Shown here piece by piece: positions 13,370 through 22,691 of a DNA stretch of 64,000 nucleotides. The DNA is taken from contig CAVOKN010000019.1 of the NCBI GenBank assembly GCA_963696505.1, forward strand, positions 45,615 through 109,614. Reading direction: 5' to 3'. The position numbers were made by a program, and so were the translations under genes. The DNA comes from CAVOKN01 sp963696505 (GTDB taxonomy: Bacteria > Pseudomonadota > Gammaproteobacteria > Burkholderiales > Rhodocyclaceae). The notes under the pieces are model-generated. The model searched no databases. It was not told where the DNA came from and was given only the letters and a program-made list of their open reading frames with translations. Position 1 is the stretch's first letter. Every line of letters starts with the position of its first letter.

Positions 13370-13660
13370 CACGACCTGGCGCGGGGGGCAAGCCGGCGAG
13401 CTGGAACTGGCCGCCCACTTGCTGGTGACCACCCGCACGCCATGGGGCAGCGCCTCGGCAGGCCGAAGCCCCGGTGCGGAAGGGCGCTCCGGTAGAGGCT
13501 CAGGCGGTGGCCGCAGAAGCCCCAGACCAGCCGCGGGCGAGGCGATCTCGTGGAAGGCAACGCCGGCGGCCCCCAGCGCCGGATAGGCGCTCCACAAACC
13601 CTGACTTTCGCGAAAATCGGGTCGCCCCGAATACACCCCCATGCCGATGCCGGCGCACAC
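13370..13660 (-). pseudogene. Remnant of a Sir2-family NAD-dependent deacylase-like gene
   Basis: Pieces of a Sir2-like protein can be read across three frames on the minus strand. The N-terminal part reads CAGIGMGVYSGRPDFRES followed by QGLWSAYPALGAAGVAFHEIAS, matching the GAGxGxxSGxPDFRG NAD-binding signature. A second frame gives VWGFCGHRLSLYRSALPHRGF, and a third gives PHGVRVVTS and then GQFQLAGLP, as in the family's TSNVDGQFQKAGF. There is a stop immediately upstream and no zinc-cysteine module follows. The gene is therefore dead: frameshifted at least twice and truncated at both ends. It sits just after the CoA-transferase stop. Confidence 0.7.
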
Positions 13661-13732
13661 CGGCAGCGCCTACGCCTGGCCGATCAGGCGGCAAGGTGCA
13701 GCGCCACCATGCCTTCGCCAGGCACGGGGCCG

Positions 13733-15028
13733 CTACAGGAGGCGCATCGCCTTCGCGTGCTCGGTCAGTTCGTCGCGGAACTTGGGGTGGGCGATGGCGA
13801 TGAGCGCCTTCGCCCGCTGGCTGGCGGTCTTGCCGCGCAGTTGCGCCACGCCGTATTCGGTCACCACGTAGTTCACGTCGTTCTTGCTGGTGGAGACGTG
13901 GGTGCCGTGCTTGAGGGTCGGGACGATGCGGGAGATGCTGTCGTGCTTGGCGGTGGAGGGCAGCACGATGAACGCCTTGCCGCCCCGCGAGCGGTTGGCG
14001 GAGCGCACGAAGTCGCTCTGGCCGCCGGTGCCGGAATAGGGCACCGGCCCCGTGCTCTCGGAGCCGCACTGGCCGATGAAATCGATCTCCATGGTGGCGT
14101 TGACGGCGATCAGGTTGTCGTTGCGGCCGGCCAGGCAGGGATCGTTGGTGAAGTTCACCGGGTGCATCTCGATCATGGGGTTGCGGTCGAGGAATCGATA
14201 GAGCTTGTTGGAGCCCAGGGCGAAGGTGGCGACCATCTTGCCGGGCAGGTAGTTCTTGCGGTGGTTGGTGACGGCGCCGCTTTCGATCAGGGTGAGGATG
14301 CCGTCGCCGATCATCTCGGTGTGGATGCCGAGGTCGTGCTTGTCCGTGAGCTGCATGACTACGGCATCGGGGATGCCGCCGTAGCCGATCTGCAGGGTGG
14401 AGCCGTCGTCGATCAGGTCGGCCACGTACTTGCCGATCGCTTCCTGCACCGGGCCGATCTTGGGCAGCCCCACTTCCAGCACCGGCGTCTCGTCCTCGAC
14501 GATGGCGGCGACCTGGGAGACGTGCACGTGGCAGTTGCCGTGGGCATAGGGCGCGTGGGGGTTCACCTCCAGCACCACGGCCCTTGCCTTGGCGACGGCT
14601 GCCATGGTGTAGTCCGGCGCGAGACCGATGGCGAAATAGCCGTGGGCATCCATCGGGCTGGCCAGGGCGAACACCACGTCCGCCGGCATCAGGCCGCGCT
14701 CGATGAGTTGGGGCATCTCGGAGAAATTGCTGGGGTGATAATCGATCCACCCTTCCTGGCCGCCGGGGCGGGTAGCGCCGCTGAAGAAGTAGGCGACGTG
14801 GCGCACATTCTCCAGCGTCTCCGGATCCTTGTAGCCGTGCTTGCGCACCGGCAGGATCTGCGAAACCTTCACGTCGCGGAAATCGCGCCGCGCGGCGGAC
14901 AGCGCCGTCAGCAGGCTGGGCGGCTCGCCCACACCGGTGGGCACGACGATGGTGTCGCCATTCCGAAGCAGGCCGAGAGCGTCCTCGGCAGTCATGCGCT
15001 TCGCCTTGTAATGTTCCTGGTGTGTCAT
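13733..15028 (-). CDS. Acetyl-CoA hydrolase / acyl-CoA transferase family protein
   Basis: This 431-residue enzyme belongs to the acetyl-CoA hydrolase/4-hydroxybutyrate CoA-transferase family, which moves CoA between acyl-CoA and free acids through a glutamyl-CoA intermediate. The ATG at 15028 has AGGAGGGGG just upstream. Visible family motifs are the N-terminal GDTIVVPTGVGEP, EVNPHAPYAHG in the middle, GSTLQIGYGGIPDAV, and NATMEIDFIGQCGSES, where the Glu of MEIDF is the expected nucleophile. GTGGQSDFVRSA and the terminal TEYGVAQLRGKT complete the fold. The length suits the family. It stands alone but lies next to an acetate-permease region, so a role in short-chain acyl-CoA metabolism is plausible. 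The acceptor acid cannot be told from sequence. Confidence 0.9.
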   Translation of the reverse strand: MTHQEHYKAKRMTAEDALGLLRNGDTIVVPTGVGEPPSLLTALSAARRDFRDVKVSQILPVRKHGYKDPETLENVRHVAYFFSGATRPGGQEGWIDYHPSNFSEMPQLIERGLMPADVVFALASPMDAHGYFAIGLAPDYTMAAVAKARAVVLEVNPHAPYAHGNCHVHVSQVAAIVEDETPVLEVGLPKIGPVQEAIGKYVADLIDDGSTLQIGYGGIPDAVVMQLTDKHDLGIHTEMIGDGILTLIESGAVTNHRKNYLPGKMVATFALGSNKLYRFLDRNPMIEMHPVNFTNDPCLAGRNDNLIAVNATMEIDFIGQCGSESTGPVPYSGTGGQSDFVRSANRSRGGKAFIVLPSTAKHDSISRIVPTLKHGTHVSTSKNDVNYVVTEYGVAQLRGKTASQRAKALIAIAHPKFRDELTEHAKAMRLL

Positions 15029-15120
15029 TTCCCCCTCCTGTGTGTCTTGTCGATGGGCTCGGACCCGCGCTCGATCTCGCACTCTACTGCATCGCCACCG
15101 CCCGCCCGATCACCAGGCGC

Positions 15121-15262
15121 TGGGCATGAATTTCTCCCTCTCCCCCCCATCCGGGGAGGGTCGGGGTGAGGGGGGCGCATTGCCCGGATCAGCCTTATCG
15201 CTACCGCCGACGCCCCTCACCCTGCCCCTCACCCTGCCCCTCACCCCGCAAGCGGGGCGAGG
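15121..15262. repeat. GC-rich intergenic hairpins and CCTCACCCTGCC tandem repeat
   Basis: The spacer between the CoA-transferase and the DUF294 gene contains CTCCCTCTCCCC opposite GGGGAGGG/GGGTGAGGGG and, 60 bases on, three tandem copies of a 12-base unit CCTCACCCTGCC running into CTCACCCCGCAAGCGGGGCGAG, a strong hairpin. Similar pyrimidine/purine hairpins occur near 21270 and 41150. This is the common REP-like intergenic class of betaproteobacteria. It may act as a terminator between the two leftward genes. Confidence 0.6.
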
Positions 15263-15385
15263 GAACCGTTCTGCGACCTTCATACGTTTGCCCTGTTACC
15301 AGGCGCTGGGTCATGGTCATGCCCCTTGCATCGGAAACCCTGCGCACTACGCGCTGCGCCACAGGAGTGCAGCCCACCCGCAGCC

Positions 15386-16873
15386 TCACAGCGCATACGC
15401 CAGCTTCAGCTTCGCCTGAACCTTCTGCGCCTGGCGGAACGATTCCTTCAGCAGTTGCCGCTCCATCGGATTCAGCTTGTCGGGATCGACGCGGTTTGCG
15501 GCGCCGGCCGGGGTGGCCGGATTCATCTGCTGGCGCAGGCGCAGCATCTGGATGAAATAGAAGGCCTCGGTCACGGCGGTGACCTCGTCTTCGCTGAGGT
15601 GCAGTTGCGGTGCGGCGGCGCGCAGGCGCTCGGCGCTGTTGGTGTGGGCGATGCCGTGTGCCAGCGCCAGCACCCGCGCCGCATCGACGAAGGGGCGCGA
15701 GCCGTACATCTTGAGATTGATGGTGTGGGGGAAGGCCTTGTCGTCGAACACGAAGTCGCGAATCATCCCCAGCGGCGGCTGACAGCTCAGCGCATTGTCC
15801 GACATGTGATGCAGGAACAGGGTGTTGCCCGGCACTGCGCCGAGCAGCCATTCGCGCAGCCGGCGCACCAGCGATTCGTCGCCGTGGATGGCGCGGAAGT
15901 CGAAGAAGATGGCGCTGTTGAGCAGCGCCTGCGGCACCGGACTCATGATCCAGTCGCCGAAGCGCTCCTTCCACTCCGCCAGACTCAGGCACCACTGCGG
16001 GTTTCCCGCCATGATGTTGCCCCGGCACAGCGGAAAGCCGCAGGCGTCCAGCCCCTGGTTGATGGCGCGGGCGAACGGCAGCAGGCCCTGGCGGATCTCC
16101 TCCGTGGAGCTTGTGTCGGGCGGCTCGAAGACGATGCCGTTGTCTTGATCGGTGCTGAAGGTCTGCTCGAAACGTCCTTCGGAACCCAAGGCGATCCAGC
16201 ACATCGGCACCTCGGGCACGCTGTGACGATCGAGTTCGAGTTCGATGACGCGGATGGCCAGCAGGTCGTTCATCGTGGACACGAGCTGGGTCAGCGTTTC
16301 GGCGCGGGTGCCCTGGCGCAGCATGCGCCCGGCGAGCAGTCGTATGCGCCGCGCCGACTGCGCCAGCGTCTCGATGTCGCGGGCGATGCGGATGTCGTTG
16401 GAGATCTCCTCCAGCCCGGTGCGCGGCAGGCTGAACAGGTCGTGTTGCGACACCACGCCCAGCAGCCTGCCGTCGCCCACCACCAGCAGGTGCCCCAGGC
16501 CCTGGCGCGCCATGGTCAGGGCGGCGTCGTGGGCCGCCACCTGCGGGCCCAGGACGACGAAGCGCCGCGTCATCACCCGCTCCACCGGCTGATCCAGGTC
16601 GTAGTCGGGCAGCGCCGCCTGCTGCACGAAGTCGGGGATGGTGAAGATACCCAGCGGCTTGCCACTGCCGGGCTCGGCGATGACGATGGCGCCGACGCGC
16701 TGCCGGTTCATGCGCGCCAGCACCTGGCGCACCGGCAGGCCGGGCGGGCAGGTGATCGGCGCGCGGGAAAGGAACTGCGACAGCGGGCTGAAGACGGAGC
16801 GCCGTTCCTCGGGCGCGAAAGTCAGTCCCTGGTCGGCGGCGACAGACTCGCCGGCGGGGTCATGGGGGTTCAT
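15386..16873 (-). CDS. CBS-pair / DUF294 putative nucleotidyltransferase
   Basis: This 495-residue protein has two CBS domains (about residues 30-160) followed by a DUF294 putative nucleotidyltransferase domain containing GSEGRFEQTFSTDQDNG, the GS...D-x-D metal-binding signature of that fold, and a C-terminal helical DUF294 tail. CBS pairs usually bind adenosyl nucleotides. In many Proteobacteria this gene accompanies the kinase-exonuclease fusion and the DUF485/ActP acetate permease genes, as it does here, which suggests nucleotide-responsive control of acetate uptake. The substrate is not known. The ATG at 16873 has GAGG nine bases upstream and is preferred to the ATG at 16882. The upstream gene ends 15 bases before the chosen start, so the pair forms an operon. 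Confidence 0.9.
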   Translation of the reverse strand: MNPHDPAGESVAADQGLTFAPEERRSVFSPLSQFLSRAPITCPPGLPVRQVLARMNRQRVGAIVIAEPGSGKPLGIFTIPDFVQQAALPDYDLDQPVERVMTRRFVVLGPQVAAHDAALTMARQGLGHLLVVGDGRLLGVVSQHDLFSLPRTGLEEISNDIRIARDIETLAQSARRIRLLAGRMLRQGTRAETLTQLVSTMNDLLAIRVIELELDRHSVPEVPMCWIALGSEGRFEQTFSTDQDNGIVFEPPDTSSTEEIRQGLLPFARAINQGLDACGFPLCRGNIMAGNPQWCLSLAEWKERFGDWIMSPVPQALLNSAIFFDFRAIHGDESLVRRLREWLLGAVPGNTLFLHHMSDNALSCQPPLGMIRDFVFDDKAFPHTINLKMYGSRPFVDAARVLALAHGIAHTNSAERLRAAAPQLHLSEDEVTAVTEAFYFIQMLRLRQQMNPATPAGAANRVDPDKLNPMERQLLKESFRQAQKVQAKLKLAYAL

Positions 16874-16888
16874 GCGTGCCATCCTCGG

Positions 16889-19045
16889 TCAGTATTCGAC
16901 GCGCGCATAGAGGCTCTTCTCCGCCGCCTGGCGTGCTTCGCCCAGGGTGCGGATGCCCTGCGCGGCGAGCAGCGGCAGCAGGCGCAGGAAGACCTCGGCG
17001 GTGACCAGCGCGTCGCCCAGCGCGGTGTGGCGCGCGGCGACGGTGACGCCCAGGCGCGCGGCGATTTCCTCCAGCGCGTGCGAGGCCTGGTTCGGATGCA
17101 CCACACCCGATAGCAGCAGGGTATCCAGCACCGGCTGCTCGAAGCGCACGCCGGCCTGCTCCTGCTTGCGCTTCAGGAAGCTCAGGTCGAAGGCGACGTT
17201 GTGGCCGACCAGCACCGTGTCCGCGCAGAAAGCGCGGAAGCGCGGCAGCACGTGCTCGATGCCGGGCTGGCCGCGCAGCATCTCCAGCGTGATGCCGTGC
17301 ACCGCGGCCGATGCCTCGGAGCTGGGCCGCCGCGGGTTCACCAGTTGCTCGTAGGTTTCGCCCCGCAGCAGTCGGTTGTTCACGATGCGCACCGCACCGA
17401 TGGAAATGATCTCGTCGCCCGCGGCCGGTTCCAGACCCGTGGTCTCGGTGTCGAATACCGTGTAGATGAGATCGGTCAGCGGCCGCTGGTCCAGTTCCGG
17501 CGACTGCCGGGCCTGATGGAACAGGTCGAAGTCGTAGAACTCGGGGCGGCTGCCGCCGTAGCGCGTCGTGGCCGCGGCGCTGGTTCGGATCGGCGTGGCC
17601 AGGGGCAACAGCAGGCGGCACAGCGCGCGGTGGCGCGGCTTGTCCGCCATGAACACCAGCTCGCCGTCGTGACGCTCGATGACCTCGCGCAGCGTGAGCG
17701 GGCTGTCTTCGCCGCCGGCGTGCATCGGGTCGATTTCCCACGGGTAGAGCGTCTGGGGCGAGATCACCACGCCTGACCAGATCAGGTCGAGCTGGGCAAG
17801 CCGCCCCACGGCCGCGAGATCGAAGCGCAGTTCGCGCACCCCGTACTCGTCGCGCAGCCGCGCCGCGAAGTAGGTGAGCGCCTGCAGCAGGGTGTAGCTG
17901 TCGGTCCTGATCCAGATCGACTCGTCCAGCCGCTCCACCTTCGTGAGCAGCGCCAGGCGGTTCTCGATGCGGCTGCGCGCGGCGGCGACGAAATCGGCGC
18001 CGCGCATCTCCTCCAGCGGCCAGCGCGTCTTGAGGGAGTCGGCGTAGTTGGCCGTGGTCTGGTCGAGCCGGCTGCTCAATTGACGCACCTCGTCGCGGAT
18101 CACGCCGACGAAGCGCTCGCGCTGCTGCGGCTCGCAGTCGGGAAAGTCCGCCAGGGTCTCCGCCGCCGAGCGGATGTTCGCCAGCGACGCGCGGCTGCCT
18201 TCGGTCAGCGAGTGCAGCACGGTATCGCGCCGCGTCTCGCGCTCGAACGAGCGCGTGATGTCTTCCAGGGTCAGCACGCAGCCGCCCAGGGGCGGGACGT
18301 CGCCGCCGCCGTCGGTGCCGAGCACCGGCGCCACATGCACCCGGACCAGCTGGCCGCTGCGCAGCGGCGCGACGAAGCGGGCGTCGGGATCGGCCTCGCG
18401 CCGCGCGAGGCGCGCGCGCACCGTGTCCAGGGCGTGGTTGAGGAGCGACGCATCGATGACGGCATAGACCGAGCGGCCCAGGCCGATGAGCGATGCCGCC
18501 GCCGCGTCCCCGCCCGCGGCCAGCGCCTGCCGCGCCCGTTCGTTGTAGAGAAGTATGCGGCCATCCATATTGCATACGAGCACGCCCTGCGAGAACTCGG
18601 ACATCAGCGCGGCCAGCCGATTCCTCTCCTGCTCGACGCTTGCGCGCGCACCGGCGATCCGCGCTTCCAGATCGCGGGTCAGGGTTTCGTACTGCTCCGC
18701 GAGCCCGTTGATGGCCGCCGCCAGTGCGCGCATTTCGGCCGGTCCCGAGGCCGCGAGTCGGTGGCTGCGGTGTGCCGTGGCGATGATGTGCGCGCCCTCG
18801 GTCACGCTGAGCACCCCGGCGACGTAGGTCCGGTAGGCCCACGCGAAGAGGCCGCCGGCCAGCCCCAGGCCCAGGACTGCGAGCCCCAGGACGAGCTCCA
18901 GCCGCGGCGAGAGGAGTTCGGCCAGCCGTGCCTGCTCCTGCGCGCCGAGGTCGTAATGGACGACTCCGGCGGCGAGCAGCACGAAGCCCGCAAGCAGCGT
19001 CAGAAATGCGCCCAGGCCGAGCGCGAACCTCATGTGGTTGTTCAT
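16889..19045 (-). CDS. Membrane PAS/degenerate histidine kinase fused to a DnaQ-like 3'-5' exonuclease
   Basis: About 718 residues are encoded from the ATG at 19045, which has GGAG nine bases upstream. Two membrane helices near the N-terminus (FLTLLAGFVLLAAGVVHY and a second near residue 60) precede HAMP, a PAS-like domain (QGVLVCNMDGRILLYNERA) and a kinase-like dimerisation region without a normal H-box (SLTEGSRASLANIRSAAETL) plus a decayed ATPase. The last 180 residues form a DEDDh exonuclease with all acidic residues visible: FDTETTGLEP, GHNVAFDLSFLKR and RHTALGDALVTAEVF. In this family the fusion is common beside DUF294 and ActP genes. The exonuclease should be active; the kinase part probably senses rather than phosphorylates. 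It is divergent from the DUF485/ActP operon. Confidence 0.9.
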   Translation of the reverse strand: MNNHMRFALGLGAFLTLLAGFVLLAAGVVHYDLGAQEQARLAELLSPRLELVLGLAVLGLGLAGGLFAWAYRTYVAGVLSVTEGAHIIATAHRSHRLAASGPAEMRALAAAINGLAEQYETLTRDLEARIAGARASVEQERNRLAALMSEFSQGVLVCNMDGRILLYNERARQALAAGGDAAAASLIGLGRSVYAVIDASLLNHALDTVRARLARREADPDARFVAPLRSGQLVRVHVAPVLGTDGGGDVPPLGGCVLTLEDITRSFERETRRDTVLHSLTEGSRASLANIRSAAETLADFPDCEPQQRERFVGVIRDEVRQLSSRLDQTTANYADSLKTRWPLEEMRGADFVAAARSRIENRLALLTKVERLDESIWIRTDSYTLLQALTYFAARLRDEYGVRELRFDLAAVGRLAQLDLIWSGVVISPQTLYPWEIDPMHAGGEDSPLTLREVIERHDGELVFMADKPRHRALCRLLLPLATPIRTSAAATTRYGGSRPEFYDFDLFHQARQSPELDQRPLTDLIYTVFDTETTGLEPAAGDEIISIGAVRIVNNRLLRGETYEQLVNPRRPSSEASAAVHGITLEMLRGQPGIEHVLPRFRAFCADTVLVGHNVAFDLSFLKRKQEQAGVRFEQPVLDTLLLSGVVHPNQASHALEEIAARLGVTVAARHTALGDALVTAEVFLRLLPLLAAQGIRTLGEARQAAEKSLYARVEY

Positions 19046-19256
19046 CGTCGATGACTCCGGCATCACCCTGCCGCGCGGGCGTCGCGCTGTCAAGCCGCCG
19101 CGGCGCCGATTCCGGCTGCCGGCGTTTCCTCGCCCTCACCCTTCTTGGCAGTGGCGGGCAATCGGATCATGATGCGTGCGCGCCGGTCGGGGAATGTTAA
19201 CAAGCGAATCAGAAGATTCCAATAAACCGTCAATCGTCAGAAAGAGGGAGGGTCAG

Positions 19257-19568
19257 ATGTCGAGTGCCGTGTATGAAAAGATCCGCAACAATCCCAGGTT
19301 CGACGAGCTGGTTGGCAAGCGCAGCCGGTTCGCATGGACCCTGTCCGCCATCGTGCTGGTGCTGTACTTCTCGTTCGTCATGGTGGTCGCGTTCAAGCCG
19401 CAGTTGCTGGCCACGCCGCTGGTCTCGGGTTCGGTGACCACGATCGCCTGGCCCATCGGCGCCGGCATCGTCCTGCTGTTCTGGATTCTGACCGGAGTCT
19501 ATATCCGCCGTGCCAACCGCGAGTTCGACGAGATCAACAGCCAGTTGGTGAAGGAGGCGCTGAAATGA
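19257..19568 (+). CDS. DUF485 (YjcH-like) membrane protein
   Basis: This 103-residue inner-membrane protein has two transmembrane helices (WTLSAIVLVLYFSFVMVVAF and the stretch from VTTIAWPIGAGIVLLFWIL) and the family N-terminus NNPRFDELVGKRSRFAW. DUF485 proteins are the usual small partner of the acetate permease ActP, corresponding to YjcH in Escherichia coli. GAGGGAGGG precedes the ATG. Its stop overlaps the start of actP (ATGA), so the two are translationally coupled. Confidence 0.93.
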   Translation: MSSAVYEKIRNNPRFDELVGKRSRFAWTLSAIVLVLYFSFVMVVAFKPQLLATPLVSGSVTTIAWPIGAGIVLLFWILTGVYIRRANREFDEINSQLVKEALK

Positions 19569-21238
19569 ACCGCAGCTTCGTTTACCTCACCGCGGCGCTC
19601 GTCGCCCTCGGCTGCGGCGCCCTGGCGCTGGCCGCGCCCGCCGTCGAGCAGGCGCAGAAGCAGCCCCTCAACGTGCACGCCATCGTGATGTTCTTCGTGT
19701 TCGTCGTGGCGACGCTGGGCATCACCTACTGGGCCGCCAAGCGCACCAAGTCCGCCAGCGACTATTACGCCGCGGGCGGCGGCATCACCGGCCTCCAGAA
19801 CGGCCTGGCGATCGCCGGCGACTACATGTCGGCGGCCACCCTGCTCGGTCTCACCAGCCTGGTCTACTCCAAGGGCTACGACGGCTTCATCTACTGCATC
19901 TGCTTCTACGTCGGCTGGCCCTTCATCCTGTTCCTGATGGCGGAGCGGCTGCGCAACCTTGGCAAGTTCACCTTCGCCGACATCACCTCCTATCGTCTGG
20001 ACCAGACCCAGGTGCGCACCATGGCGGCGATCGGCTCGCTCACCGTGGTCGTGTTCTACCTGATCGCGCAGATGGTCGGCGCCGGCCAGTTGATCAAGCT
20101 GCTGTTCGGCCTGGAATACTGGATGGCAGTGGTGGTGGTCGGCGTGCTGATGGTGATCTACGTCACCTTCGGCGGCATGATCGCCACCACCTGGGTGCAG
20201 ATCATCAAGGCGGTGCTGCTGCTCACCGGCGGCACCTTCGTGATGCTCCTGGCGTTCTCGCAGTTCGGCTTCAACTTCGAAACCCTGGTGTCGAAGGCGG
20301 TGGCGGTGCACAAGGACGGCGCCAAGATCATGGGGCCCGGCACGCTGCTGGCGGATCCGGTGACCGCGGTCTCGCTGTCGCTCGGCCTGATGTTCGGCAC
20401 CGCCGGCCTGCCCCACATCCTGATGCGCTTCTTCACCGTGCCCAACGCCAAGGAGGCGCGCAAGAGCGTGGTGGTCGCCACCGGCTGCGTCGGATTCTTC
20501 TTCTGCGTGGTGAGCCTGATGGGGCTGACGGCCATCGTCATCGTCGGCCAGAACCCGGCCTACTTCGAGGGCGGCAACATAGCCGGCAAGATGTTGGGCG
20601 GCGGCAACATGCCGGCCATGCACCTGGCCCATGCGGTGGGCGGCAACCTGCTGCTCGGCTTCCTGGCCGCGGTGGCCTTCGCCACCATCCTGGCCGTGGT
20701 GTCTGGTCTGGCGCTGGCCGGCGCTTCGGCCATCTCCCATGACCTCTACGCCAACGTGATCAAGAAGGGCAAGGCGGGCGAACGTGAGGAGGTGAAGGTT
20801 TCGAAGATCTCCTCCCTCGGCCTGGGGGTGCTGGCAGTGCTGCTGGGCATCGTGTTCGAGAAGCAGAACATCGCCTTCCTGGTCGGTCTCACCTTCGGTA
20901 TTGCCGCCTCGTGCAACTTCCCGGTGCTGATTCTTTCCATGTACTGGAAGGGACTCACGACCCGCGGCGCGGTATGGGGCGGCATCGCCGGCCTGGTGTC
21001 GGCGGTGGCGATCGTCGTGCTCTCGAAGGCGGTGTGGGTCACGGTGCTCGGCAACGCGGCCCCCATCTTCCCCTACGAGCAGCCCGCCCTCTTCTCCATG
21101 CCGCTGGCGTTCTTCGTGGCGTGGCTGGTGTCGACGCTGGACAACAGCGCCCGCGCCGCGAAGGAGAAGGAGGCCTTCGAAGACCAGTACGTGCGCGCGC
21201 AGACCGGCTTTGGCGCGGCGGGTGCTGCGGCGCACTGA
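19565..21238 (+). CDS. actP: Cation/acetate symporter ActP
   Basis: This 557-residue sodium:solute symporter imports acetate and related short acids. A signal-like first helix (VYLTAALVALGCGALALAAP) is followed by about 13 membrane segments. Family motifs are ASDYYAAGGGITGLQNGLAIAGDYMSAA around residues 65-95, YVTFGGMIATTWVQIIKA, and GTAGLPHILMRFFTVPNAKEAR in the middle. The sequence is uninterrupted and of usual length. With the upstream DUF485 gene and the divergent DUF294/CBS and exonuclease-fusion genes it forms the standard acetate module. The 210 bases between the divergent operons should hold both promoters. Confidence 0.95.
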   Translation: MNRSFVYLTAALVALGCGALALAAPAVEQAQKQPLNVHAIVMFFVFVVATLGITYWAAKRTKSASDYYAAGGGITGLQNGLAIAGDYMSAATLLGLTSLVYSKGYDGFIYCICFYVGWPFILFLMAERLRNLGKFTFADITSYRLDQTQVRTMAAIGSLTVVVFYLIAQMVGAGQLIKLLFGLEYWMAVVVVGVLMVIYVTFGGMIATTWVQIIKAVLLLTGGTFVMLLAFSQFGFNFETLVSKAVAVHKDGAKIMGPGTLLADPVTAVSLSLGLMFGTAGLPHILMRFFTVPNAKEARKSVVVATGCVGFFFCVVSLMGLTAIVIVGQNPAYFEGGNIAGKMLGGGNMPAMHLAHAVGGNLLLGFLAAVAFATILAVVSGLALAGASAISHDLYANVIKKGKAGEREEVKVSKISSLGLGVLAVLLGIVFEKQNIAFLVGLTFGIAASCNFPVLILSMYWKGLTTRGAVWGGIAGLVSAVAIVVLSKAVWVTVLGNAAPIFPYEQPALFSMPLAFFVAWLVSTLDNSARAAKEKEAFEDQYVRAQTGFGAAGAAAH

Positions 21239-21269
21239 GCGACGCGGTTTCGTCTGCGAGTCGTTCTCT

Positions 21270-21307
21270 CTCCACTCCCTCCCCCCCATGCGGGGGAGTG
21301 GGTGGAG
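21270..21307 (+). terminator. Strong hairpin after actP
   Basis: Thirty bases after the actP stop, CTCCACTCCCTCCCCC pairs with GGGGGAGTGGGTGGAG around a short loop. There is no run of T after it, so it may be a REP-type hairpin or a transcript-stabilising 3' end rather than a classical intrinsic terminator. Confidence 0.55.
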
Positions 21308-21720
21308 CAGCCGCCCGGGAATCCGTGATTCCGGTCGCCATCGCAACCCCTGCCGGGCTGAGCGTCAGCGAGCACCGTCGCGGACGCCATCCGTGCCGTC
21401 TTCCAGAGACTGACTTTCCCTGTTTCGAGGCCGGACGTCCTGCTTCTCCCCTGTCCGTTGGCAGTGGACGCGGGGAGAACGCATCGTGGCGTCCATTGAC
21501 CAGAAAAACGCAGATTGATCCGCGCAGGACTTGATGGCGCAGCAGCCTGTTGGGCCCGCAACGAGATTGCGCAGCCCGGGCGCTCAGCCGTCCGCGCAGA
21601 CTCGCCTGGGATGGAGCGGCGGACGCCAGAAGGAGCAATTGGCCCATTTGGACCCGACCCGAAAGGCTGGTACGCAAGCTCGGCCAACCAACACGCAGAT
21701 GCTCGACGACTGCACGGCGA
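21308..21720. other. Non-coding spacer
   Basis: About 410 bases lie between the actP hairpin and the end of the transglycosylase gene. Several open frames cross it but none has a family match, a ribosome site or consistent codon bias. I see nothing functional in it. Confidence 0.5.
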
Positions 21721-22527
21721 TCATCCATCCGCGAGCGCGAGCCGCGCAAACTGGCGCGTGGCGGCATACATTCGGTCGAGGTAGCCCTGCAGTTGATGGT
21801 CGCCGCAGCGCTGCCCCGGCTTTGGTCGAAAGCCGCGACGGGCGTAGGCGGCACCGCCTCCCGGTCCGCACAGGTGGATCACTGCGGCAAGCGCCTGCTT
21901 CTGGCGCAGCGTCGCCCGCGCAATCCCAGTGCGCCGCAGCGCAGTCACAACCGCATGGTCGAGGCGCTGCGCCGTGAGCGCGATGGACTCCTCCGGCAGG
22001 ACGCGGCTGTAGAGACTCTCGAACCAGCACGGATCCGAATCCGTTGGCGCATTCCGTCCGGGAACCTGCTTGCCGCGACACTCGGGGCGCGCTTGGGCGA
22101 AGGTCCCGTCGGTGATCTGGTACATACCCATCGCACTGGAGGCGGGGCGATAGACCTCGAAAGGATGCCAGGTCGTGCTCCAGCGCCAGTAGGTCTGCGC
22201 CAGCGGGTTGGCCGCGCTCTCGATTTGAGCGAGCGCGGCGAGGAACTGCGGCGTTACCACGGCGGTGGCGTGCTGGCGGAACTGCGGCCCGTATTCCCGC
22301 CAAGTCTGTGCCGGCGTCTTGACGAGGACCATGCTCACGGGAAACAGCAGTTCGGTGGGCTTGCGTGCCGCCTGATACGCCCAGTTCGCCCCCGCCCAGA
22401 GCAGCACCGTCAGCATCATGCCGACCGCCAGGCGTACCGCGAGCGGCGCGGCAAGTCCTGCCCGCAGCGCCCGCGCGCTCAGGGATCTGCTGCCGCGGGA
22501 ACGCCCGTTGAGACGTTGGCGGTTCAT
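21721..22527 (-). CDS. Membrane-anchored lytic transglycosylase (SLT fold)
   Basis: This 268-residue protein has an Arg-rich cytoplasmic start and one membrane helix (RLAVGMMLTVLLWAGANWAYQ shortened to about residues 32-52), then an SLT-type muramidase domain. The catalytic Glu is in LAALAQIESAANPLAQ, and the motif SAMGMYQITDGTF and a later Tyr/Gly-rich stretch (GYLDRMYAATR) fit the fold. Such enzymes open the peptidoglycan for envelope machines, and this architecture is often found in conjugative type IV secretion clusters of integrative elements. No other conjugation gene is intact nearby, so it may be a relic of such an element; that is inference. The ribosome site is weak (GGGGTTTTCC before the ATG). 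Confidence 0.75.
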   Translation of the reverse strand: MNRQRLNGRSRGSRSLSARALRAGLAAPLAVRLAVGMMLTVLLWAGANWAYQAARKPTELLFPVSMVLVKTPAQTWREYGPQFRQHATAVVTPQFLAALAQIESAANPLAQTYWRWSTTWHPFEVYRPASSAMGMYQITDGTFAQARPECRGKQVPGRNAPTDSDPCWFESLYSRVLPEESIALTAQRLDHAVVTALRRTGIARATLRQKQALAAVIHLCGPGGGAAYARRGFRPKPGQRCGDHQLQGYLDRMYAATRQFARLALADG

Positions 22528-22691
22528 GGAAAACCCCGTTCAAGGTCTGGCTGCGAATGCTGAATGATGACCCCATGTGGGGCGCCGTGCGAATGCGCGA
22601 CGTCTCGAAAGTCAGCCTTCAGTACACGGTGAGCGGTTGCTCGTGCACGCTTTCGCGCGCGGAGATACATTGCGGGTGAATGTTCCCATGC

